A DNA stretch of 64,000 bases from Aromatoleum evansii (GTDB taxonomy: Bacteria; Pseudomonadota; Gammaproteobacteria; Burkholderiales; Rhodocyclaceae): assembly GCF_012910805.1 (NCBI RefSeq), contig NZ_WTVK01000022.1:24140-88139 (forward strand). Direction: 5' to 3'. This document shows, one piece after another, positions 33,580-41,770 of the stretch; position 1 is the stretch's first letter, and every line of letters begins with the position of its first letter. Below the pieces are notes generated by a model. It searched no databases and was not told the origin of the DNA. It saw only the letters and a program-made list of their open reading frames with translations. Made by a program: the position numbers and the translations under genes.

Positions 33580-33589
33580 GGGGGCCGGG

Positions 33590-34627
33590 ATGAAGCACGG
33601 TTCCCCCTATGGCACGCATCGCGTCGTCGAGCCGCAAGGCGTGCTGCCGCAAGGCGCGTGGAAGATCGACAACACGATGGCGCTGTGCGACAACGAGATC
33701 CTGATCGACGTGTCGGCGCTCAACATCGACGCCGCGAGCTTCACGCAGATCAAGACCGAGGCCGAGGGCGACCTCGGCCGCATCGCGGCGAGCGTGCGCG
33801 ACATCGTCGGCCAGCGCGGCAAGATGCACAACCCGGTGACGGGCTCGGGCGGCATGCTGATCGGGCGCGTCGCGGCGATCGGTCCGAAGCTGGCGGGCAA
33901 GATCGACCTGAAGGTCGGCGACAGGATCGCGACGCTGGTGTCGCTGTCGCTGACGCCGCTGCGCATCGATGCGGTCCGCGTCGTGCACGCCGACAAGGAC
34001 CAGGTCGAGATCGACGGCCAGGCGATCCTGTTCGAGACGGGGCTGTACGCGAAGCTGCCGGACGACATCCCGGAGAAGGTCGCGCTCGCGATCCTCGACG
34101 TCGCCGGTGCGCCGGCGCAGACCGCGCGCCTGGTGCGTCCCGGCGATGCGGTCGTGGTCGTCGGCGGGGGCGGCAAGTCCGGCACGCTGTGCACCTACGA
34201 GGCCAAGAAGCGCGCCGGTCCCGCGGGCTGCGTGATCGGCGTGTCCCCCTTCGACAAGGACTGCCGGCGCATGAGCGAGCTCGGCTGGGTCGATCACGCG
34301 CTGCGGGCGGATGCGACCGACGCGGTGGCGATGATGGAGGCCGTGTCCGAACTCACCGGCGGGCGCATGGCGGACGTCGTGATCAACTGCGTGAACATCC
34401 CGAACACCGAGATGGGCAGCATCCTGTCGACGCGCGACGGCGGCAAGATCTACTTCTTCTCGATGGCGACGAGCTTCACCGCCGCCGCGCTCGGCGCCGA
34501 AGGCGTGGGCAAGGACGTCGAGATGATCGTCGGCAACGGCTACGCGAAGGATCACGCGGTGTTCGCGCTGGAACTGCTGCGCGAATCGCCCACGCTGCGC
34601 CGCCTCTTCGAGACGCTGTATGTCTGA
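33590..34627 (+). CDS. kdd: L-erythro-3,5-diaminohexanoate dehydrogenase
   Basis: A 345-residue NAD-dependent oxidative deaminase that turns 3,5-diaminohexanoate into 5-amino-3-oxohexanoate. It has a zinc-less MDR-type layout with N-terminal GroES-like segment (YGTHRVVEPQGVLPQGAW...ILIDVSALNID) and Rossmann domain with VVVVGGGGKSGTL near residue 186. The long conserved NCVNIPNTEMGSIL and YFFSMATSFTAAALGAEG segments are typical of Kdd. It lies 10 bp after kamA and overlaps kamB by 8 bp. Confidence 0.92.
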   Translation: MKHGSPYGTHRVVEPQGVLPQGAWKIDNTMALCDNEILIDVSALNIDAASFTQIKTEAEGDLGRIAASVRDIVGQRGKMHNPVTGSGGMLIGRVAAIGPKLAGKIDLKVGDRIATLVSLSLTPLRIDAVRVVHADKDQVEIDGQAILFETGLYAKLPDDIPEKVALAILDVAGAPAQTARLVRPGDAVVVVGGGGKSGTLCTYEAKKRAGPAGCVIGVSPFDKDCRRMSELGWVDHALRADATDAVAMMEAVSELTGGRMADVVINCVNIPNTEMGSILSTRDGGKIYFFSMATSFTAAALGAEGVGKDVEMIVGNGYAKDHAVFALELLRESPTLRRLFETLYV

Positions 34628-35705
34628 GGCGCTGGCCATGACCGGGAGCGCGCTGTGGCGCGAGATCCGCGCCGCCGGCATGACGACGCTGGCAGTGATG
34701 GGGATGACCAAGAACACCGGCAAGACGGTGTGCCTGAACCATCTCCTCGCGCATGCGCACGCCCAGGGCACGACGGTCGGCATCACGTCGATCGGCCGCG
34801 ACGGCGAGGACCGCGACCAGGTGTTCTCGATCCCGAAGCCGCCGGTGCTCGTGTGGCCCGGCAGCCTCGTCGCCACCGCGCGCGACACGCTGTTGCGCGC
34901 GAAGGTGCGCTGGAAGCAGATCGGCGCGACCGGCATCGAGAGCCCGATGGGCGAGATCCTGATCGTGCGCGCGCTCGACCATGGCGAGATGGAAATCGCC
35001 GGCGCGTCGCGCAGCTCCGACCAGCAGAAGGTCATCGCGATCCTGAAGGGCTGCGGCTGCGCGCTCGTGCTGCTGGACGGTGCGCTGGGGCGCAGCCATC
35101 ACGCATCGCCCGCGATCGCCGACGGTGTCGTGCTCGCGACCGGCGCGGCGATCGGCGGCGGCATTGCCGACGTGATCCGCAAGACGCGCGACCGGCTCGC
35201 GATCCTCGGCATCCCGGCCGCGGACGAGGTGCTGACCGCGCGTTGCATGGGCGTGTTCGCGCACGGCGGCATCGGCGTGTGGAACCGCGCCGGAGACTGC
35301 GTGTTCGACGCGCGCATCCCGACGCTCAATGCCGCATCGACGCTGCTGGGCCTAGACGAACCCGCGATCCAGACGGTTGCCGTCAGCGGCGCCGTCGGCC
35401 GCGCGCTGTGGCACGCGCTCAACACGCTGCTCGCGAAGCATCCGGCGCTCGCGGTCGTCGTTGCCGACGGCACCAAGCTCTTCATCGACGCGACCGACGT
35501 CGCGAGCTTCACGGCGAAGGGCGGGCGGCTTGCGGCTTTCAGGCGCATCCGCATCGCCGGCATCACCCTCAATCCGTTTTCGCCGCTCGGCGGCAGCTTC
35601 GACGCCGGGGACTTCCTCGACGCAGCACGCCGGGCCTTCCCCGATCACGTCGTCAGCGACGTGATGCGCGAGGAACACACTATGCAGGAAGGAGTTTTCG
35701 AATGA
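34620..35705 (+). CDS. kamB: Lysine 5,6-aminomutase reactivase subunit KamB
   Basis: A 361-residue ATPase-like protein with a P-loop MGMTKNTGKTVCLNHLL near residues 28-44, consistent with the reactivating factor that exchanges damaged cobalamin in lysine 5,6-aminomutase. It starts inside kdd and its stop overlaps the start of kamD (ATGA), so it is part of the same translation chain. In fermenting clostridia and fusobacteria a second, MutS-like subunit (KamC) accompanies it; no such gene is present here. Function therefore rests on similarity and context. Confidence 0.8.
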   Translation: MSEALAMTGSALWREIRAAGMTTLAVMGMTKNTGKTVCLNHLLAHAHAQGTTVGITSIGRDGEDRDQVFSIPKPPVLVWPGSLVATARDTLLRAKVRWKQIGATGIESPMGEILIVRALDHGEMEIAGASRSSDQQKVIAILKGCGCALVLLDGALGRSHHASPAIADGVVLATGAAIGGGIADVIRKTRDRLAILGIPAADEVLTARCMGVFAHGGIGVWNRAGDCVFDARIPTLNAASTLLGLDEPAIQTVAVSGAVGRALWHALNTLLAKHPALAVVVADGTKLFIDATDVASFTAKGGRLAAFRRIRIAGITLNPFSPLGGSFDAGDFLDAARRAFPDHVVSDVMREEHTMQEGVFE

Positions 35706-37249
35706 GTCAGCTCAATCTGGACCAAGGCCAGATCGACCGCGCGCGCGAATCTGCGCGCCGTATCGCGCACCGCGTGTTCGACGACATGAGCCAGTACACG
35801 ACGACCACCGTCGAGCGCGCGACGCTGCGCCTGATGGGCGTCGATGGCGTGGACGACAATCAGATCCCGCTACCGAACCGTCTCGTCGCGCATCTGCAGG
35901 AGCAGAAGCTCTTGGCGCACGGCGCTGCGAGCGTTGTCGCGGGTGCGATGGCAGAACATGCACTGACCGCCCAGCAGGTCGCCGAAGCGGTCGCTGCCGG
36001 CAAACTCGTGCTCGCCCGTCCGAAGCACGACAAGGCCGCGCGCCAGTCCGCCGAAGCCATCGCCGCGAAGATGTGCGAACACATCGCCGCCCAGCGCGCC
36101 GTGCGCTCACAGCAGATCGACAAGGTCGGCGAGGCGCGCACGCCCTGGCTCTACCTCATCGTCGCGACCGGCAACATCTTTGAAGACATCGTCCAGGCGC
36201 GCGCCGCCGCGGAGCAGGGCGCCGACATCGTCGCGGTGATCCGCTCGACCGGCCAGAGCCTGCTCGACTACGTGCCCTACGGCGCGACGACCGAGGGTTT
36301 CGGCGGCACCTACGCGACGCAGGAGAACTTCCGCCTGATGCGCGCCGCGCTAGACGAGGTGGGCGCCAAGATCGGCCGCTACATCCGCCTGACGAACTAC
36401 TGCTCGGGCCTGTGCATGCCCGAGATCGCGGCGATGGGCGCGATGGAGCGTCTCGACATGATGCTCAACGACTCGATGTACGGAATCATCTTCCGCGACA
36501 TCAACATGAAGCGCACCTTCATCGACCAGTTCTTCTCGCGCATGGTCAATGCCTACGCCGGCATCATCATCAACACCGGCGAGGACAACTACCTGACGAC
36601 CGCCGACGCGTTCGATGCCGCGCACACGGTGCTCGCGTCGCAGCTCATCAACGAGCAGTTCGCGTATATCTCGGGCCTCAAGCCCGACCAGATGGGCCTC
36701 GGCCACGCCTTCGAGATCAACCCCGACCTCGAGAACGGCTTCCTGTGGGAAGTCGCGCATGCGCAGCTCGTGCGCCAGGTCTTCCCCGAGGCCTGCCTGA
36801 AGTACATGCCGCCGACGAAGCACATGACGGGCAACATCTTCCGCGGTCACATCCAGGACGCGCTGTTCAACGTCGTCAGCACGCTCACGGGGCAGAACAT
36901 CCACCTGCTCGGGATGATGACCGAGGCGATCCACACCCCCTTCATCCAGGACCGCTTCCTCGCGATCCAGAACGCGAAGTACGTGTTCGGCACGATGCGC
37001 GACCTGCACGACGAAGTCGAGTTCAAGGCCGGCGGACGGATCGAATCCCGCGCGCAGCAGGTGCTCGCCGAGACCGTCGGGATACTGGCCGACATCGAGA
37101 AGATCGGCCTGCCGGCGGCGATCGGTCGCGGCACCTTCGCCGACATCTCGCGCACGATGGACGGCGGCAAGGGACTCGACGGCGTGATCGCGAAGTCGCC
37201 CGACTACTACAACCCCTTCCCGGACCTGATGCTGGCGGGAGCGAACTGA
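35702..37249 (+). CDS. kamD: Beta-lysine 5,6-aminomutase, alpha subunit
   Basis: A 515-residue large subunit of the adenosylcobalamin- and PLP-dependent mutase that moves the terminal amino group of L-beta-lysine (or D-lysine) to C5. The ATG at 35702 is used; the very long open frame upstream belongs to another frame. Recognisable segments include YIRLTNYCSGLCMPEIAAMG, DINMKRTFIDQFFSRMVNA, NTGEDNYLTTADA and HMTGNIFRGHIQDALFN, all of the TIM-barrel alpha subunit. The beta subunit gene follows after one base. Confidence 0.94.
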   Translation: MSQLNLDQGQIDRARESARRIAHRVFDDMSQYTTTTVERATLRLMGVDGVDDNQIPLPNRLVAHLQEQKLLAHGAASVVAGAMAEHALTAQQVAEAVAAGKLVLARPKHDKAARQSAEAIAAKMCEHIAAQRAVRSQQIDKVGEARTPWLYLIVATGNIFEDIVQARAAAEQGADIVAVIRSTGQSLLDYVPYGATTEGFGGTYATQENFRLMRAALDEVGAKIGRYIRLTNYCSGLCMPEIAAMGAMERLDMMLNDSMYGIIFRDINMKRTFIDQFFSRMVNAYAGIIINTGEDNYLTTADAFDAAHTVLASQLINEQFAYISGLKPDQMGLGHAFEINPDLENGFLWEVAHAQLVRQVFPEACLKYMPPTKHMTGNIFRGHIQDALFNVVSTLTGQNIHLLGMMTEAIHTPFIQDRFLAIQNAKYVFGTMRDLHDEVEFKAGGRIESRAQQVLAETVGILADIEKIGLPAAIGRGTFADISRTMDGGKGLDGVIAKSPDYYNPFPDLMLAGAN

Positions 37250-37250
37250 G

Positions 37251-38054
37251 ATGAGCGCCGACATGAGCAAACACCTCACTTTACACACGTCCGAAACGGT
37301 CGCCGAAAACCGGGTGGAGCCGAATTTCGTCAAACCTTATGGCGACACGATGAACGACGGCCGCGTGCAGCTTTCCTTCACGCTGCCGGTCGCCCTCGAC
37401 GAGAACGCAAAGGAAGCGGCGCGCCAGCTCGCGCTGGAAATGGGCTTCGACGAACCGGCCGTCGTGCACGCCGAGGACATGGGGCAGGGCTTCTCCTTCT
37501 ACGTCCTCTACGGCCAGTGCAAGCACCGTGTCGACCTCTCGCGCATCAAGGTCGCCAAGCCCGAGTTCGAGACCCTCGACAAGGACGCGATCAACGCGCT
37601 GATCGCCGAGAAGATGGGGCGCAAGATGGTCGTCGTCGGCGCCTGCATCGAGACCGACGCCCACACCGTCGGCATCGACGCCATCATGAACATGAAGGGC
37701 TACAACGGCCACAAGGGGCTGGAGAGCTACCACGAGGTACGCGCGATCAACATGGGCGCGCAGGTCGACTCGGAGGAACTCGTTGCGCGCGCGATCGAGG
37801 AGCAGGCCGACGTGATCCTCGTGTCGCAGGTCGTCACGCAGAAGAACATCCACCTCGACAACCTCACGCGCCTGTCGGATCTCCTCGAAGCCGAAGGCAT
37901 CCGCGACCGTGTGATCCTCGTCGTCGGCGGCCCGCGCATCTCGCACGAGCTGGCGAAGGAGCTCGGCTACGACGCCGGCTTCGGCACCAAGTCCTACGCG
38001 GAGGACGTCGCGTCCTTCGCGATCAACGAATGGATCAAGCGGCACACCGCATAA
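37251..38054 (+). CDS. kamE: Beta-lysine 5,6-aminomutase, beta subunit
   Basis: A 267-residue subunit carrying the B12-binding Rossmann domain. D136-A-H138-T-V-G141 is the DxHxxG base-off cobalamin motif. K149 in [14 protein letters not shown] is the lysine that links PLP across the subunits. The N-terminal dimerisation part (about 20-100) includes [20 protein letters not shown]. Together with KamD it needs adenosylcobalamin, so the cell must make or import B12. Residues needed for catalysis look intact. Confidence 0.94.
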   Translation: MSADMSKHLTLHTSETVAENRVEPNFVKPYGDTMNDGRVQLSFTLPVALDENAKEAARQLALEMGFDEPAVVHAEDMGQGFSFYVLYGQCKHRVDLSRIKVAKPEFETLDKDAINALIAEKMGRKMVVVGACIETDAHTVGIDAIMNMKGYNGHKGLESYHEVRAINMGAQVDSEELVARAIEEQADVILVSQVVTQKNIHLDNLTRLSDLLEAEGIRDRVILVVGGPRISHELAKELGYDAGFGTKSYAEDVASFAINEWIKRHTA

Positions 38055-38064
38055 GGGACACAAC

Positions 38065-38466
38065 ATGAATAATGAAATCACCAGCCTCATCCGCCTGCGC
38101 ATCAGCGCCCACGACGCCCACTACGCCGGCGAGCTCGTCGACGGCGCAAAGATGCTGCAGCTCTTCGGTGATGTCGCGACCGAACTTCTGATTCGCAGCG
38201 ACGGCGACGAGGGCCTCTTCGTCGCCTACGACAAGGTCGAATTCCTTGCGCCCGTGCGCTCCGGCGATTTCATCGAGGCCACCGGCCGCATCGTCGCCAT
38301 GGGCAAGACCTCGCGCAAGATGGAGTTCGAGGCGCGCAAGGTCATCGTGCCGGCCGGGATCAAAGGCCAGCCTTCCGCTTGCGACGTACTGTCGGAGCCG
38401 ATCGTCGTCTGTCGCGCGTCCGGTACCTGCGTGGTGCCGACAGAGTGCCAGCGCAACGTGCGTTGA
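38065..38466 (+). CDS. kal: 3-aminobutyryl-CoA ammonia lyase
   Basis: A 133-residue hotdog-fold enzyme that removes ammonia from L-3-aminobutyryl-CoA to give crotonyl-CoA, a late step of lysine fermentation. [33 protein letters not shown] and [23 protein letters not shown] are characteristic of Kal. Length matches. A ribosome site GGGAC... precedes the ATG and the gene is 10 bp after kamE. Confidence 0.9.
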   Translation: MNNEITSLIRLRISAHDAHYAGELVDGAKMLQLFGDVATELLIRSDGDEGLFVAYDKVEFLAPVRSGDFIEATGRIVAMGKTSRKMEFEARKVIVPAGIKGQPSACDVLSEPIVVCRASGTCVVPTECQRNVR

Positions 38467-38473
38467 GCGCGCC

Positions 38474-39289
38474 ATGGACAAGCTCATCATCACCGCCGCG
38501 CTGACCGGCGCCGAAGTCACGCGCGAGCAGCAGCCCGCGCTGCCGGTCACGCCCGACGAGATCGCGCGCGCGGCCGAGGAGTGCGCCGCGGCGGGCGCCG
38601 CCATCGTGCACGTCCATGCCCGCTACCCGGACGGCACGCCGACGCAGGACAAGGCGATCTACGCCGAGATCATCGAGAAGATCCGCGCGCGCTGCGACGT
38701 CATCGTGCAGGTGTCGACCGGCGGTGCGGTCGGCATGACCGCTGCCGAGCGTCTCGCGCCGGTCGAGCTGCGCCCCGAGATGGCGACGCTGTCGATGGGC
38801 TCGGTGAATTTCGGCGACGACGTGTTCCTCAACCCGCCGGCCGACATGGAGCATTTCCTCCACACCATGAAGGAACTGCGCGTCAAACCCGAGTTCGAGA
38901 TCTTCGACGCCGGCATGCTGCACAGCCTGCAGCGCTGGATCAACAAGGGTGTCGTCGCGGGTCCGGTGCATGTCGACCTCGTGCTCGGCGTCCCCGGTGC
39001 GATGGCCGGCACGCCCGAGTCGCTGATGTTCCTGCGTTCGCAACTGCCCCACGGTGCAACGTGGACGGTTGCCGGCATCGGCGCCGCGCAACTGCCGCTC
39101 GCCGCGATGGCGATCGCGCTGGGCGGGCATGTGCGCGTGGGCTTCGAGGACAACGTCTGGTTCCGCAAGGGGGAGCTTGCAACCAGCAACGCGCAACTCG
39201 TCGCCCGCATCGCCCGCATTGCGCGCGAAATCGAGCGCGCCGTCGCGACGCCCGGCGAAGCGCGGGCGCTCCTGCGCATCGAGTCCTGA
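38474..39289 (+). CDS. kce: 3-keto-5-aminohexanoate cleavage enzyme
   Basis: A 271-residue BKACE (DUF849) family enzyme that condenses acetyl-CoA with 5-amino-3-oxohexanoate and releases acetoacetate plus 3-aminobutyryl-CoA. The TIM-barrel zinc site is visible as VHVHARYPDG (two His near residues 45-47), with Glu in PEFEIFDAGML and the GHVRVGFEDN strand near the end. The ATG at 38474 is 7 bp after the kal stop. It is the last gene of the operon; CoA transferase and butyryl-CoA dehydrogenase genes are not nearby. Confidence 0.93.
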   Translation: MDKLIITAALTGAEVTREQQPALPVTPDEIARAAEECAAAGAAIVHVHARYPDGTPTQDKAIYAEIIEKIRARCDVIVQVSTGGAVGMTAAERLAPVELRPEMATLSMGSVNFGDDVFLNPPADMEHFLHTMKELRVKPEFEIFDAGMLHSLQRWINKGVVAGPVHVDLVLGVPGAMAGTPESLMFLRSQLPHGATWTVAGIGAAQLPLAAMAIALGGHVRVGFEDNVWFRKGELATSNAQLVARIARIAREIERAVATPGEARALLRIES

Positions 39290-39505
39290 GTCTTCCCAGA
39301 ATGGGCCCGTCCTTGCGCAAGATTAGTCGGAGGTTTTGATGCCATTAGAAAATACTAAAGTGCTAACGAATTGCTGAATGCATAGGTAAATGGTATTTAA
39401 ATCTTGTTTATGAAATGTTGAATCACTATCATGCGGAGCCCTGAAATTATGCGATAACGATTCGGCATCGAGCATACGACTGCCGACCGGGAGGAGACTG
39501 GCGGT
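39290..39505. other. AT-rich gap between the lysine operon and the type I secretion locus
   Basis: About 100 bp (39335-39440) are clearly richer in A and T than surrounding DNA, with several TATTTAA- and TTTATG-like words that could hold promoters for the secretion operon. No gene and no clear terminator is visible. Confidence 0.35.
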
Positions 39506-41701
39506 ATGCAGATGGTCCGCTTTTCAAGAGACTCGTTTCTCTGGGCTTTGAGCAGCCTGTGTCAGCTTCATCGTCGCCCGTTTTCTGCGGAACTGCTCCT
39601 GCGCGATATCGCTCCCGAGTACGATCTGGAAAAACTGGTTGCGGCACTTCCGCGTCTGGGACTCAAGGTCAGGACGCTGAGTGTCCCGGTGCGAGGATTC
39701 GACGAGGTCGCTGCGCCCCTTCTGGTTCTGCTTCATCCCGGTTCGCCGGATGCGGATCCGCAGCCCGCCACGGAAGGTGGCATGGATGGCGATCCGGTGC
39801 TGTCCTGTACCGCAGTTCCTGCACTCCTCCTGCGTGCGGACCGCGACAGGGTTCTGCTGCTACGCATGGGGGCAAACCAGCCCGAAACGCTGAACCGGGC
39901 CGATGTCGAGGGTGCATACGCCGGAACGGCCCTTCTCGCGACCCCGGATTCGACCGCCGGGCATCCCGATCCTGATTCGCAGGGGGTAACGCGTCGATTC
40001 GGGCTGCGCACGTTCGCCGCGGAGATGCTGAGGCACCGAATCGTGTGGCGCGACGTGTTGCTTGCATCCCTCGCGCTGCAATTGGTGGCACTGGCCACAC
40101 CCCTGCTCACGCAGGTCATCATCGACAAGGTGATCGTCCATCATTCGACCAGCACCCTGCAGGTCGTTGCGGCAGCGCTCGTGCTTTTCGCAGTCTTCAG
40201 TGCGGCCCTCAACTGGCTGCGCCAGTACCTCATCCTGCATACCGGAAACCGCGTTGACGCCGTTCTCGGCAGGAGCCTGTTCGAAAAGCTGGTGCGCCTT
40301 CCGGTTGCGTACTTCGAGAAGCGCGCGACCGGTTTGATCACCACCCGCATCCAGGCAATCGAGACCGTGCGCCAGTTCCTGGGCGGGGCAGCCGTTTCGC
40401 TGGTCATCGATACGCCATTCCTGCTTCTCTTCGTTGCCGTGATGTTCTATTACAGCTGGCAACTGACCCTGATCGTCCTTTGCATCCTGACCGTCATCGT
40501 GGCAGCGAGCCTGCTCGTTACGCCGATCCTGCGCGACCGCATGAACAAGCAGTTCCAGGTCGGTGCACAGAACCAGGCATTCCTCACCGAGTACGTCAGT
40601 GGCATGAGCACGGTGAAAACCCTGCAGATGGAAGCCCAGGTAACCGAGAAATTTTCACGCAACCTCGCCGATTATCTTGAGGCGAGCTTCAATGCCCGCC
40701 AGCTCAGCAATACCTACAACGTATTCTCCGGCACCCTCGAGCAACTCATGACCCTGTCGGTGTTGTGCGCCGGGGCATGGATGGCGATGACCCGTGAAGG
40801 CTTCAGTGTGGGAATGCTGGTGGCTTTCCAGATGATCGCGGGCCGGGTGTCGGGGCCGGTGATGCGCATGGTCGGAATGTGGCTGGAGTACCAGCAAGTC
40901 AGCATTGCCGCCCGTCGCCTCGGGGACATCATGGATGCTCCCGCGGAGCCTTATTCACTGACGCCCTCGCGCGCGCGCAACTCGGACTCGACCGTCACGA
41001 TGTGCGACGTGAGCTTCCGCTATGGGGACGATCGTCCCTACCTGTATCGGGGCTTCAACCTGACTTTGGCGCCTGGCAAATGTGTCGCCCTCATGGGGCC
41101 GTCCGGCGCCGGCAAGAGCACCCTGGCCAAGCTTCTGTTGGGCTTCGTGCAACCGACCGACGGCCAGGTGAAACTGGGCGAACTCGACATTCGCCATCTC
41201 GGCGCCAACGAATTGCGCGGCAACTTCGGCGTGGTGCCTCAGGAAACGGTGCTCTTCTCGGGGACGATATACGACAACCTGCTAGCGGCCGACCCGCACG
41301 CCAGCTTCGATCAGGTGATCGAGGCATGCAAGATGGCAGACATCAACGCCTATATCGAATCCCTTCCCCAGGGCTATCAGACCCGTGTGGGCGAGCACGG
41401 CTCCGGACTCTCGGGTGGTCAGAAGCAACGACTGGCCATTGCCCGCGCGCTGCTCAAGCGACCGCGCATCCTGATCTTCGACGAAGCCACCAGCGGTCTC
41501 GATGCGCCCGCCGCCGAGGAGATCGCTCGAACCATCAACCGCCTCAAGGGGCGTGTCTCGGTGCTCTTCATTGCGCATCACCTGCCGCGCGGCCTGCGTG
41601 TCGACGAGGTGGTCACGCTTGGCGATATGGGGCACGGGCAGCACCTGAGTGTGTTCGGCCGGCGGGAGGAGCCGGTTCCGATGGCGCCCGCGACGACCTG
41701 A
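39506..41701 (+). CDS. Type I secretion ATPase/permease (HlyB/LapB-like)
   Basis: A 731-residue ABC exporter with three parts. Residues 1-150 are a C39-peptidase-like domain of the non-cleaving kind (SSLCQLHRRPFSAELLLRDI; the catalytic Cys-His context of true peptidases is not preserved). The transmembrane domain has about five to six helices (about 180-460). The nucleotide-binding domain has Walker A GPSGAGKST, signature LSGGQKQR, Walker B ILIFDEATSGLD and H-loop IAHH. It should export the neighbouring RTX protein together with the HlyD-like adaptor. No outer-membrane TolC-type gene is in the window. Confidence 0.92.
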   Translation: MQMVRFSRDSFLWALSSLCQLHRRPFSAELLLRDIAPEYDLEKLVAALPRLGLKVRTLSVPVRGFDEVAAPLLVLLHPGSPDADPQPATEGGMDGDPVLSCTAVPALLLRADRDRVLLLRMGANQPETLNRADVEGAYAGTALLATPDSTAGHPDPDSQGVTRRFGLRTFAAEMLRHRIVWRDVLLASLALQLVALATPLLTQVIIDKVIVHHSTSTLQVVAAALVLFAVFSAALNWLRQYLILHTGNRVDAVLGRSLFEKLVRLPVAYFEKRATGLITTRIQAIETVRQFLGGAAVSLVIDTPFLLLFVAVMFYYSWQLTLIVLCILTVIVAASLLVTPILRDRMNKQFQVGAQNQAFLTEYVSGMSTVKTLQMEAQVTEKFSRNLADYLEASFNARQLSNTYNVFSGTLEQLMTLSVLCAGAWMAMTREGFSVGMLVAFQMIAGRVSGPVMRMVGMWLEYQQVSIAARRLGDIMDAPAEPYSLTPSRARNSDSTVTMCDVSFRYGDDRPYLYRGFNLTLAPGKCVALMGPSGAGKSTLAKLLLGFVQPTDGQVKLGELDIRHLGANELRGNFGVVPQETVLFSGTIYDNLLAADPHASFDQVIEACKMADINAYIESLPQGYQTRVGEHGSGLSGGQKQRLAIARALLKRPRILIFDEATSGLDAPAAEEIARTINRLKGRVSVLFIAHHLPRGLRVDEVVTLGDMGHGQHLSVFGRREEPVPMAPATT

Positions 41702-41770
41702 TTGGCAGCACCAGCAGCACCCGTTCGACGGAAATTCTCAACGCAACAACTCTTCTGCAAAGGACTTTCA

